DNA from: Fimenecus sp045532175
GTDB taxonomy: Bacteria > Bacillota > Clostridia > Oscillospirales > Acutalibacteraceae
Assembly (NCBI GenBank): GCA_045532175.1
Contig: JAZSFK010000007.1
Location: forward strand, 1-46,896
Direction of reading: 5' to 3'
DNA: 46,896 bases
Shown here in pieces: positions 25,024-31,571 of this stretch. Every line of letters begins with the position of its first letter. Position 1 is the stretch's first letter. Made by a program: the position numbers and the translations under genes. The notes under the pieces are model-generated. The model ran no database searches. It saw only the letters and a list, made by a program, of their open reading frames with translations, and had not been told where the DNA came from.

Positions 25024-26345
25024 ATAACGTCTCCTGTTAATTCGCCGTCTATAGCGTTAATTACTTCAACCTCGACAATATCCCCGTCAAAAAGCTCATA
25101 TCCGCAGGTAAATGTGATTTGTGTATCAATTTCGGGTGCATCCATATATGTTCGTCCGAAATACGAATCAGTATATGCATCATAACCCTCAACGATTGTT
25201 TCCAGTGTTTTACCAATAAGTTCGTCGTTGATTTCATCAAGAATTACATTCTGACGTTCATTGATAATATCTGCTCTTTCCTGACGGATTTCAACATCCA
25301 TCATTCCGTCAAGCTTAGAGGCAGGAGTTCCCTCCTCCTCTGAATAGGCAAAGCATCCCATTCTCTCAAATCGCATTTCCTCGATAAACTCACAGAGCTC
25401 GTTAAATTCTTCCACCGTTTCGCCCGGAAAACCTGCGATAAAGGTAGTACGGATTGTTATTCCGTCTATTCTGTCACGAATTTTATTGAGAAGTGCCGTA
25501 AGGCTTTCCCTGTCACCGTGACGATTCATTCTTTTAAGCACATTTTTGCTACAATGCTGTAACGGAATATCCATATATTTTACGATTTTCTCGTTATTTG
25601 CAATTTCATCAATAAGAGCATCATCAATTCTTTCCGGATAGAGGTATAAAAGTCTAATCCATTCAATTCCGTCAACCTTTGACAATGCCTTAAGAAGTGG
25701 CACAAGGGCTTTTTTACCATACAAATCCTCGCCGTAACGAGTTGTGTCCTGAGCTACAACAATTAACTCCTTAACTCCCTCACCTGCAAGTTTTTGCGCT
25801 TCTGCCAAAATGCTTTCGCTGGGACGACTTCTGAATTCACCGCGAATGGATGGTATTGCACAGTAAGTACAATGATTTGAGCAACCTTCAGCAATTTTAA
25901 CATATGCTGAATACGGCGGAGTTGTAAGTATTCGGTCGCCTTCAATTTTAAGGTCGGTTTTTGGCGGAAAAGACTCAACCCTTTCGCCGTCAATAATTCT
26001 GTTACAGATATCACAGATATCCTCATTTGCACCAATACCGATAACAGCATCAGTTTCAGGAATTTCCTTGAAAATCTCGGATTGATATCTTTCTGCAAGG
26101 CAACCTGTTACGAGAACCTTAAGATTTTCACAATCCTCTTTATATGAAATCATATCAAGGATGTTTTCAATGGATTCACGCTTTGCATCTTCAATAAATC
26201 CACAGGTATTAACAATGACAACATCTGCGTCCATCGGGTCGTTTACTATTTCAAAACCACCACTTTGAAGTTTTGAAAGCATTATTTCGGCATCAACCTG
26301 ATTTTTGGGACATCCCAATGATATCATACCAATTTTTTTAGTCAT
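25020..26345 (-). CDS. rimO: Ribosomal protein S12 methylthiotransferase RimO
   Basis: This 441-residue radical-SAM enzyme thiomethylates an aspartate of ribosomal protein S12. The N-terminal MTTase domain has SLGCPKNQVD, NTCGFIEDAK and TGCLAERY, supplying three cysteines for the auxiliary 4Fe-4S cluster. The radical-SAM CxxxCxxC is GCSNHCTYC. The C-terminal TRAM domain is about 375-440. The start at 26345 has AGGAAG 6 nt upstream; a frame from 26360 is less likely. It overlaps the end of recX by several bases and pgsA by 4. The SLGCPKN start distinguishes RimO from MiaB. Confidence 0.95.
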   Translation of the reverse strand: MTKKIGMISLGCPKNQVDAEIMLSKLQSGGFEIVNDPMDADVVIVNTCGFIEDAKRESIENILDMISYKEDCENLKVLVTGCLAERYQSEIFKEIPETDAVIGIGANEDICDICNRIIDGERVESFPPKTDLKIEGDRILTTPPYSAYVKIAEGCSNHCTYCAIPSIRGEFRSRPSESILAEAQKLAGEGVKELIVVAQDTTRYGEDLYGKKALVPLLKALSKVDGIEWIRLLYLYPERIDDALIDEIANNEKIVKYMDIPLQHCSKNVLKRMNRHGDRESLTALLNKIRDRIDGITIRTTFIAGFPGETVEEFNELCEFIEEMRFERMGCFAYSEEEGTPASKLDGMMDVEIRQERADIINERQNVILDEINDELIGKTLETIVEGYDAYTDSYFGRTYMDAPEIDTQITFTCGYELFDGDIVEVEVINAIDGELTGDVI

Positions 26346-26964
26346 AGTTTTCTTCCTCACAGAATTTCGAAATGGAATTTAAGGCATTTTTTATGTCAGC
26401 ATAGGAATAACCAAGACGCATAAGTCCGTCTATTGCTCTTTTTCTGCCTTTTTCATCATCTATCTTGTTAAGATATTTTTTCTTAATTATTAATATAATA
26501 CGGTTTTGAGTATCAATGTCAAGAGTTTCAATTGCATTTTCTGCAATTTCACGGTCGATACCGCGGAAAATAAGTTCCTGTTTAATTCTTTTTATACCGT
26601 AACCTTTTCGCTCATAGAGTTCAGTTGCTAATATTCTTGCAAATTCTTCATCATTCAAAAGACCTAATTCTAAAAGTCTGTCACAAGCCTTTTCAGCAGA
26701 GGTTTTTTCGTGACCTTTTTCACAGAGTTTTTTGATTAGTTCCTTCGTTCCGTGCGGTCTGCGAGAAAGCAAATCAAGACCCTTGTTATAAGCACGACGA
26801 AAACTGACCGCGTCAAGCAACTCGGTCAGTTCTTCCTCATCTATTTCTTTATAATTTCTGTACTTTTCGGAATACCAATAGTCACTGTCAACTGTTGCAC
26901 GGTATTCCTCGTCAACATAGATATGAATCTTGTTGGCTTTACCTTCTTTAACAGTAAGTTTCAT
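26338..26964 (-). CDS. recX: Regulatory protein RecX
   Basis: This 208-residue protein modulates RecA filaments. Its three-helix repeat modules are visible: RRAYNKGLDLLSRRPHGTKELIKKLCEKGH, then LLNDEEFARILATEL and GYGIKRIKQELIFRGI, then KKYLNKI...RLGYSYADIKNAL. The basic N-terminal beta segment is normal for Firmicutes. The start overlaps the recA stop (TAATG) and the gene runs into rimO, so recA-recX are coupled and RecX level follows RecA. There is nothing unusual in length or motif. Confidence 0.93.
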   Translation of the reverse strand: MKLTVKEGKANKIHIYVDEEYRATVDSDYWYSEKYRNYKEIDEEELTELLDAVSFRRAYNKGLDLLSRRPHGTKELIKKLCEKGHEKTSAEKACDRLLELGLLNDEEFARILATELYERKGYGIKRIKQELIFRGIDREIAENAIETLDIDTQNRIILIIKKKYLNKIDDEKGRKRAIDGLMRLGYSYADIKNALNSISKFCEEENYD

Positions 26965-28067
26965 TATTCGTCATCATCCACAGCGATATCGAGTGTTGCT
27001 CTTGCCGCTGCTCTTGTTGTGGGAACTTTTACTATTTCAGGTTGTTCAATTGGTGCAGATGTATTTTTCTTTACACTTGCCAATTCCTGCATTTTTTCAC
27101 GAATCTGCTTTTCAATGTCATTTGCAAGAACCTCATCCTGTTTAAAGAGAAGTTTTACATTTTCTCTACCCTGACCAAGACGCTGTTCTCCGTAATAGAA
27201 CCAGGCACCACTCTTTTTAAGGATATCAAATTTAACACCAAGGTCAACGATTTCGCCAATCTTGGAAATACCCTCGCCATACATAATATCGAATTCAGCC
27301 TCTTTAAATGGAGGCGCAACCTTATTCTTAACAATCTTCGCACGAGTACGAGAACCTATAAACTCATTACCCTGACCTTTAAGCTGTTCAACACGACGAA
27401 CATCAATACGCATTGTTGTATAGAACTTAAGAGCACGACCACCTGTTGTAACTTCAGGGTTACCGTAAACAACGCCAACCTTTTCACGAAGCTGATTAAT
27501 GAAAATTACAACTGTATTTGATTTATTGATTACGCCGGTAAGCTTACGAAGTGCCTGTGACATAAGACGTGCATGAAGACCAACGTGGCTGTCACCCATA
27601 TCGCCCTCAATTTCTGCACGAGGAACAAGTGCTGCAACGGAGTCAACGATAATAACATCAAGAGCACCTGAACGAGCAAGAGCCTCGGCAATTTCAAGAG
27701 CCTGTTCGCCGTTATCGGGCTGAGAAACAAGAAGTGAATTAACATCAACACCTAAATTCTGTGCGTATTCAGGGTCAAGTGCGTGTTCAGCATCAATAAA
27801 AGCAGCCTCACCGCCCATTTTCTGTGCTTCAGCAACAACCTGCAAGGCAAGAGTTGTTTTACCGGATGATTCAGGTCCGTAAATCTCAACAATTCTGCCA
27901 CGTGGAAGTCCTCCGATACCTGTTGCGTGGTCAAGAGAAATCGAGCCTGTTGAAATAGCCTCAACATTCAGTGAACTGTTTTCGCCAAGACGCATAACAG
28001 CACCCTTACCATAATTCTTTTCTATTTGTAATAATGCAGTTTCAAGTGCTTTCTTTTTATCAGCCAT
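26964..28067 (-). CDS. recA: Recombinase RecA
   Basis: From the ATG at 28067 (GAGG about 9 nt upstream) the protein has 367 residues. It is the ATP-dependent strand-exchange protein of homologous recombination and SOS induction. Walker A is GPESSGKTT, Walker B is DVIIVDSVAAL, and L1 and L2 are around GDSHVGLHARLMSQALRK and INQLREKVGVVYGNPEVTTGG. The acidic C-terminus ends DDDE. A longer frame to 28091 lacks its own site and is not used. The promoter carries a LexA-like box. It starts the recA-recX-rimO-pgsA operon. Confidence 0.98.
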   Translation of the reverse strand: MADKKKALETALLQIEKNYGKGAVMRLGENSSLNVEAISTGSISLDHATGIGGLPRGRIVEIYGPESSGKTTLALQVVAEAQKMGGEAAFIDAEHALDPEYAQNLGVDVNSLLVSQPDNGEQALEIAEALARSGALDVIIVDSVAALVPRAEIEGDMGDSHVGLHARLMSQALRKLTGVINKSNTVVIFINQLREKVGVVYGNPEVTTGGRALKFYTTMRIDVRRVEQLKGQGNEFIGSRTRAKIVKNKVAPPFKEAEFDIMYGEGISKIGEIVDLGVKFDILKKSGAWFYYGEQRLGQGRENVKLLFKQDEVLANDIEKQIREKMQELASVKKNTSAPIEQPEIVKVPTTRAAARATLDIAVDDDE

Positions 28068-28084
28068 TTTAATTACCTCGCTAT

Positions 28085-28136
28085 CGCACAAATGTTCGTT
28101 TGAGTGTATTATATATTATTTCTTTTTAAATTGCAA
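28085..28136 (-). promoter_or_regulatory. recA promoter with LexA-type SOS box
   Basis: On the minus strand, TTGCAA (28131-28136), a 17-nt spacer and TATAAT (28108-28113). Downstream lies CGAACATTTGTGCG (28085-28098), close to the Firmicute SOS consensus CGAAC-N4-GTTCG with two mismatches in the right half. LexA repression of recA is the expected reading. Confidence 0.75.
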
Positions 28137-28177
28137 GTATTTTTCCATAATTTATTTAAAATATTTTCAAAAAAGAC

Positions 28178-28206
28178 TTGCAAATTGAAATAGTTTCTGT
28201 TAAAAT
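28178..28206 (+). promoter_or_regulatory. Promoter of rpmB
   Basis: TTGCAA (28178-28183), a 17-nt spacer and TAAAAT (28201-28206), about 55 nt before the start codon, divergent from the recA promoter. Confidence 0.75.
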
Positions 28207-28261
28207 GTCTCTTGTTGTAATTTGATTATCTATCCCCGTGATATAAGGAGGTGCCTATAAA

Positions 28262-28450
28262 ATGGCAAAATGCGAATATTGTGGTAAAGACGTTGCTTTC
28301 GGTATCAAGGTTTCTCACTCACACAGACGTTCAAACAGAACTTGGAAACCAAACGTTAAGAGAGTTAAGGCAGTTGTAAACGGTTCTCCTAAGAGAGTTT
28401 ATGCTTGTACTCGTTGCCTTCGTTCAGGTAAGGTTGAAAGAGCAGTTTAA
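28262..28450 (+). CDS. rpmB: 50S ribosomal protein L28 (zinc-ribbon form)
   Basis: This 62-residue protein has the L28 core SHSHRRSNRTWKPNVKRV and VYACTRCLRSGKVE. Four cysteines in two CxxC pairs (CEYC at 4-7 and CTRC) show the zinc-binding C+ form; other bacteria have a C- paralogue used at low zinc. AAGGAGG lies 9 nt before the start. It stands alone between a promoter and a strong terminator. Confidence 0.97.
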   Translation: MAKCEYCGKDVAFGIKVSHSHRRSNRTWKPNVKRVKAVVNGSPKRVYACTRCLRSGKVERAV

Positions 28451-28471
28451 TTCAAAAAGAATAAGAAAATT

Positions 28472-28499
28472 AACGCACATCGTTTGATGTGCGTTTTTT
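28472..28499 (+). terminator. Terminator of rpmB
   Basis: AACGCACATC/GATGTGCGTT forms a perfect 10-bp stem followed by TTTTTTC about 20 nt after the stop codon. Confidence 0.92.
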
Positions 28500-28528
28500 C
28501 TTTGTTGCATTTTGTTTATATTTTGTGG

Positions 28529-28595
28529 GTTCGAATCCCTTACCCTGAAACATAAAATTAAAAGAGAGCACACGGATGTGTACTCTCTTTTAATG
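28529..28595 (+). repeat. 67-bp direct repeat, copy 1 (T-arm fragment plus terminator)
   Basis: This differs from copy 2 (29553-29619) at a single base. It contains GTTCGAATCCCTT, identical to the T-arm/acceptor start of tRNA-Arg but in the opposite orientation. The 9-bp terminator-like stem AAAAGAGAG/CTCTCTTTT follows. It lies just behind the rpmB terminator, with no tRNA body next to it. Confidence 0.9.
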
Positions 28596-28679
28596 CGAAA
28601 GAGCAGTAAAAAGGTGCGTAAACACAGGTAAAAACGAAGAAAAGGTGCGCAAATATACTGTTAGACAAATTGGAATAGG

Positions 28680-29141
28680 TCAGTTTATTATACCGAGTTT
28701 AATTTTGTTATCGAGTTCCCACAACGCGACCTTGTTGCTGTCGTATCTCAGCCTTTCTTTTGCGGTGGAATAATCCACCCATTCAAAACATCCATGTTCG
28801 CGGGAAATAGAAATATCCTCACTTTGCATCTCGACCGCAAAGCAATGTTCGGGAATTACAAGGCAATCTTCTCCCCAAATAGTTCGGGCATTCTTAAAAC
28901 ACTCTGTAGCAATGCTGCATTTTGTTTCCAGTTCTGTAAAGCACATTTGGGAAGATATGCCTGCTTCCTCAAAGGCTTCCCTTTGTGCAGATACAAGAGG
29001 CGTTTTGTCCTCGTCTTCTCCACCGCCTGCAATAAACTGCCAGCATTCATCCATATCACTTCTTTTGAAAATGCAATATAAGGTATCATTATCGTTCTTC
29101 TTATATGGAATTACTAACACTTGGTACTTTGCTCTTGCCAT
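28680..29141 (-). CDS. NUDIX hydrolase (NudB-like)
   Basis: This 153-residue single-domain protein probably hydrolyses a nucleoside-diphosphate derivative. The Nudix box is GGGEDEDKTPLVSAQ followed by REAFEEAGI; the REUxEE catalytic core is intact, but the first glutamate (GX5E) is lysine. WQFIAGG before the box and the C-terminal FEWVDYSTAKERLRYD fit the NudB/dihydroneopterin-triphosphate pyrophosphatase-like group. Its GAGGAG site is 5 nt before the start. The gene is bracketed by the 67-bp direct repeats and its promoter touches a hairpin array, so it may have arrived with or been captured by that element. Substrate unknown. Confidence 0.85.
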   Translation of the reverse strand: MARAKYQVLVIPYKKNDNDTLYCIFKRSDMDECWQFIAGGGEDEDKTPLVSAQREAFEEAGISSQMCFTELETKCSIATECFKNARTIWGEDCLVIPEHCFAVEMQSEDISISREHGCFEWVDYSTAKERLRYDSNKVALWELDNKIKLGIIN

Positions 29142-29176
29142 ACTATCTCCTCGTCAAATTCAAGTTTGTATAATAG

Positions 29177-29205
29177 ATTATACCATGATTTTGCAATGTA
29201 ATCAA
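29177..29205 (-). promoter_or_regulatory. Promoter of the NUDIX gene
   Basis: TTGATT (29200-29205), a 17-nt spacer and TATAAT (29177-29182) on the minus strand, about 35 nt before the start. The -35 box shares bases with the first hairpin of the array, so the element edge helps form the promoter. Confidence 0.65.
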
Positions 29206-29381
29206 GGCGAAGCCTTGTATATCATCAATTCCGCAGGAATTGCATATCATCAACACGCAGTGTTGCATCTCATCAAGCCGCAGAGGAAATGCACGCTGGC
29301 GCGTGATGAGATACAGCCCGAAGGGCTGATGATATACACCACGCTTCGCGCGGTGATGATATACCAAGCCTGCGGCTTGGA
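29203..29381. repeat. Nested multi-hairpin repeat array
   Basis: Short perfect hairpins with 3-nt loops follow each other: CAAGGC-GAA-GCCTTG (29203-29217), CAATTCC-GCA-GGAATTG (29226-29242), CAACAC-GCA-GTGTTG (29251-29265), a partial CAAGCCGCAG, CACGC...GCGTG, CAGCCC-GAA-GGGCTG, CACC...GGTG and CCAAGCC-TGC-GGCTTGG. Spacers in the left half are TATATCAT, CATATCAT and CATCTCAT; in the right half they are ATGAGATA, ATGATATA and ATGATATA, their reverse complements in mirror order. The whole can thus fold as one large branched stem. No ORF here is supported. Confidence 0.85.
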
Positions 29382-29383
29382 TA

Positions 29384-29426
29384 AAAAAAGAAGTAACTTT
29401 TGGTAGACAAAAGTTACTTCTTTTTT
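29384..29426. terminator. 19-bp perfect-stem bidirectional terminator
   Basis: AAAAAAGAAGTAACTTTTG (29384-29402) pairs perfectly with CAAAAGTTACTTCTTTTTT (29408-29426) around GTAGA. A- and T-runs at the ends make it functional on either strand. No gene directly precedes it, so it may belong to the repeat element. Confidence 0.85.
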
Positions 29427-29444
29427 GGCACGCCGGAAGGGATT
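29427..29444 (-). pseudogene. Partial duplicate of the tRNA-Arg 3' end
   Basis: The 18 nt GGCACGCCGGAAGGGATT are identical to the 3' end of tRNA-Arg at 29619-29636 and in the same orientation. The rest of the tRNA is missing. It directly follows the strong terminator stem, as the real tRNA follows its own terminator. Confidence 0.8.
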
Positions 29445-29449
29445 TTTTC

Positions 29450-29544
29450 TCGGCACTGCCGTGCCTATCGCCTCGCTACGCTCGTTGCCACGTCAGCAAA
29501 AACAGTCCACAGGACTGTTTTCTTCCGCAAATCAGAGATTTGCT
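29450..29544. repeat. Second cluster of small hairpins
   Basis: GGCAC-TGCC-GTGCC (29452-29465), AAAACAGTCC-ACA-GGACTGTTTT (29499-29521) and GCAAATC-AGA-GATTTGC (29527-29543) are perfect stems with tiny loops. The interval between is CG-rich (CCTCGCTACGCTCGTTGCC). No coding capacity is supported. The style is like the array at 29203-29381, but the spacers differ. Confidence 0.65.
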
Positions 29545-29552
29545 CCTTCCTT

Positions 29553-29619
29553 GTTCGAATCCCTTACCCTGAAACATAAAATTAAAAGAGAGCACACGGA
29601 TATGTACTCTCTTTTAATG
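29553..29619 (+). repeat. 67-bp direct repeat, copy 2, ending at the tRNA-Arg 3' terminus
   Basis: One mismatch to copy 1 (28529-28595). Its right edge overlaps the last two bases of the tRNA-Arg CCA end, so the repeat boundary coincides with the tRNA 3' terminus. Read on the minus strand, the AAAAGAGAG/CTCTCTTTT stem (29584-29615) is the terminator of tRNA-Arg. Confidence 0.9.
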
Positions 29620-29694
29620 GCACGCCGGAAGGGATTCGAACCCCCGACCTTTTGGTTCGTAGCCAAACACTCTATCCAGCTGAGCTACCGGCGC
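29618..29694 (-). tRNA. tRNA-Arg (anticodon ACG)
   Basis: This is a 77-nt tRNA with encoded CCA. Acceptor GCGCCGG pairs with CCGGCGT (G-T at the end), discriminator G. The D-arm is GCTCAGCTGGATAGAGT, the anticodon loop TTGGCTACGAACCAA with ACG, and the T-arm GGGGGTTCGAATCCC. It has its own promoter and a terminator that lies inside the 67-bp repeat. Confidence 0.97.
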
Positions 29695-29717
29695 ATAACA
29701 GTTTTTACTGCCCGAAT

Positions 29718-29746
29718 ATAATACCATTACAATTTGAAAAAGTCAA
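29718..29746 (-). promoter_or_regulatory. Promoter of tRNA-Arg
   Basis: TTGACT (29741-29746), a 17-nt spacer and TATTAT (29718-29723) on the minus strand, about 20 nt before the tRNA. Confidence 0.88.
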
Positions 29747-29783
29747 CAGTTTTTTTGTTTTTTACCAAATAAATATTATCCGT

Positions 29784-30704
29784 TCAGAATTCCCCTGCTA
29801 TTGATGTTTTCATAAATTCACGCAAATCACATTCAACACTATTTCCAATCCAGGATTTCATATAAATACTCGGGAAAGAACAGAACGGAAGAACATCAAT
29901 CCCTGCATTTGCATATTCCCTGACACCTTCGTAATTTACTCCACTTTTAAGATTTACAAGGTAAACGGGAATATTTTTTTGTTTTGCTTTGCTTACAAAA
30001 TCAAGAAAATCCTGACTCTTAATATTAACTGTACCTGAATGGTATGGTCTTAAAATTATTGCTTTTATACCATCTAAATCATAATTATAAACTGCACCCG
30101 GAGAAACGGTAATAACCAGTGTTTCCGAATTTTCCTTTAACTGATATTTACCTAAAGAAGAATTAACGCTTACCTGTGGCAGACTATAAACCTTGTCATC
30201 TGCTTCGTTGAACATTATAACTCTGTTGCCCTGATGAAACTCAACTTTTTTGTTGTCATTTGAATATGCAACATAAACTCCGTTGGCCTTTTTATTTTTA
30301 ATAAAGTCAACTGCACCATTAAAGTTAATTTGTCCGTTTGAACGACAATCTGCCATAGGATATTGTGCAGAAACCAACAACACAGGAATGTTACAATTGC
30401 CTACTGCGTATGAAAGTGCAGATGCAGTAAATTGGAGAGAATCAGTACCGTGAGTCACAATAATTCCGTCATAATCCTTTGAAATATTATCACAAACTAT
30501 ATCCACCAAAGTATTTATTTCTGTATGTGAAAGATACTCACTGTGAACAGTAAAAGGCTCTGCGATTTGGAATTCAACATCATTATCGTTTTTCTCCAGA
30601 TAATTATTTATAACAAGTTTTTTGGCATTATCATCGGTATAAATATATCCGTCGTGAATCACACTACCAATTGTGCCACCGGTTAAAATTGTAAGAATCT
30701 TCAT
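29784..30704 (-). CDS. L-asparaginase (type I, cytoplasmic)
   Basis: From the ATG at 30704 (GAGGTG 8-9 nt upstream) the protein has 306 residues. It converts asparagine to aspartate and ammonia. The two signature sites are TGGTIGS with nucleophile T11 and THGTDSL with T87/D88. No signal peptide is present, in keeping with the low-affinity AnsA-like housekeeping type. It is slightly shorter than the usual 325-340. Its promoter lies just before the start, and it is divergent from the sigma-F operon. Glutaminase side activity cannot be judged. The longer frame to 30734 overlaps the promoter. Confidence 0.9.
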   Translation of the reverse strand: MKILTILTGGTIGSVIHDGYIYTDDNAKKLVINNYLEKNDNDVEFQIAEPFTVHSEYLSHTEINTLVDIVCDNISKDYDGIIVTHGTDSLQFTASALSYAVGNCNIPVLLVSAQYPMADCRSNGQINFNGAVDFIKNKKANGVYVAYSNDNKKVEFHQGNRVIMFNEADDKVYSLPQVSVNSSLGKYQLKENSETLVITVSPGAVYNYDLDGIKAIILRPYHSGTVNIKSQDFLDFVSKAKQKNIPVYLVNLKSGVNYEGVREYANAGIDVLPFCSFPSIYMKSWIGNSVECDLREFMKTSIAGEF

Positions 30705-30725
30705 TTTCAGCACCTCTGAATATAT

Positions 30726-30754
30726 ATTATACAAATTATATTCTTTTATTTCAA
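30726..30754 (-). promoter_or_regulatory. Promoter of the asparaginase gene
   Basis: TTGAAA (30749-30754), a 17-nt spacer and TATAAT (30726-30731) on the minus strand. I did not find a convincing sigma-H promoter for the divergent spoIIA operon in the remaining 66 bp (30755-30820). Confidence 0.75.
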
Positions 30755-30820
30755 TTACCTATTATGACATTTTTTTCAAAACCATAAGTTTAAAATAAAA
30801 AGAAAAAAGGAGGTAAAAAA

Positions 30821-31153
30821 ATGAGTGTAAAAATAGAATTTAACGACGAAACACTATTCTGCAGGTTAAACGGTGAAATTGACCACCACACTACCCTACC
30901 AATCCGTCTTGATATTGACGAAAGAATTGAAACCTGCCGTCCGCAGACAGTTGTCTTAGATTTTTCAAATGTAACATTTATGGACAGTTCAGGAATCGGA
31001 CTTGTAATGGGCAGATATAAAATTCTTAACGAATTAGGCGGTACATTGGAGGTTACAGGACTTTCGGACAACTCATATAAAGTTATGCGACTTGCAGGAC
31101 TTGACAGAATTGCCAACATTACAAAGGGAGGAAAGAAAAATGGTAGTAAATGA
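30821..31153 (+). CDS. spoIIAA: Anti-sigma F factor antagonist SpoIIAA
   Basis: This 110-residue STAS-domain protein binds the anti-sigma factor SpoIIAB in the forespore and frees sigma F. The regulatory serine is in FMDSSGIGLVMGRYK (Ser56 or Ser57), as in characterised SpoIIAA. AAGGAGG lies 8 nt before the start. It is first in spoIIAA-spoIIAB-sigF and overlaps spoIIAB by 14 bp. Length and motifs are standard. Confidence 0.96.
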   Translation: MSVKIEFNDETLFCRLNGEIDHHTTLPIRLDIDERIETCRPQTVVLDFSNVTFMDSSGIGLVMGRYKILNELGGTLEVTGLSDNSYKVMRLAGLDRIANITKGGKKNGSK

Positions 31154-31571
31154 ATTCAAAATGACAGTTGACAGCCGTTCAATAAACGAAAGCTTTACCC
31201 GTGCCACGGTGTCCGCATTCGCATCCCAGCTTGACCCCACAGTTGAAGAGATAAATGATATTAAAACTGCAGTCAGTGAGGCTGTCACAAACTCTATTGT
31301 GCACGGATACAAGAATAATCTCGGCAGAATATACATAGGAGTAAAAATCCACAGCAACGGAAATGTAGTGATAACCGTTAGGGACAGAGGTTGCGGAATA
31401 AGTGACATAAAGAAGGCACGTGAACCCCTCTTCACTACTCTTGGCGGTGACCGTGCGGGACTTGGTTTTTCAGTTATGGAAAGTTTTATGGACAAGGTTT
31501 CTGTACGCTCGACTGTCAACAAAGGCACAACTGTTACTCTCACAAAGCAAATCTGCGGTAGAATAAAATGA
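31140..31571 (+). CDS. spoIIAB: Anti-sigma F factor / serine kinase SpoIIAB
   Basis: This 143-residue GHKL-type kinase holds sigma F inactive and phosphorylates SpoIIAA. The N box is EAVTNSIVHGY, the G1 box RDRGCGI, and the G2 box GGDRAGLGFSVM. The start at 31140 has GGGAGG 9 nt upstream; a longer in-frame extension within spoIIAA is ignored. It overlaps spoIIAA by 14 bp and sigF by 4, which keeps the three proteins in ratio. Confidence 0.96.
   Translation: MVVNEFKMTVDSRSINESFTRATVSAFASQLDPTVEEINDIKTAVSEAVTNSIVHGYKNNLGRIYIGVKIHSNGNVVITVRDRGCGISDIKKAREPLFTTLGGDRAGLGFSVMESFMDKVSVRSTVNKGTTVTLTKQICGRIK

Noticed and set aside
28609..28649. AAAAGGTGCG occurring twice (28609-28618 and 28640-28649)
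   Set aside because: A 10-bp match in AT-rich sequence with no further structure; not enough to call a repeat family.
29203..29381. CRISPR-like array because of repeated short units
   Set aside because: The repeated parts are 8-nt spacers and variable hairpins, with no constant 23-40 nt repeat, no similar-length unique spacers, no leader and no cas genes.
28596..29552. Prophage or genomic island between the direct repeats
   Set aside because: There is no integrase, structural or replication gene; only one small NUDIX gene is present, so only a small element or its remnant can be proposed.
28912..29721. Open frames on both strands through the hairpin arrays (for example 28912-29406 plus and 29425-29721 plus)
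   Set aside because: They run across palindromes, terminators and tRNA-Arg, have no ribosome site, and code mostly repeat-derived residues.
30755..30820. Sigma-H promoter before spoIIAA
   Set aside because: No AGGAWWT/GAATW match with proper spacing could be read with confidence, although one is expected from other spore formers.
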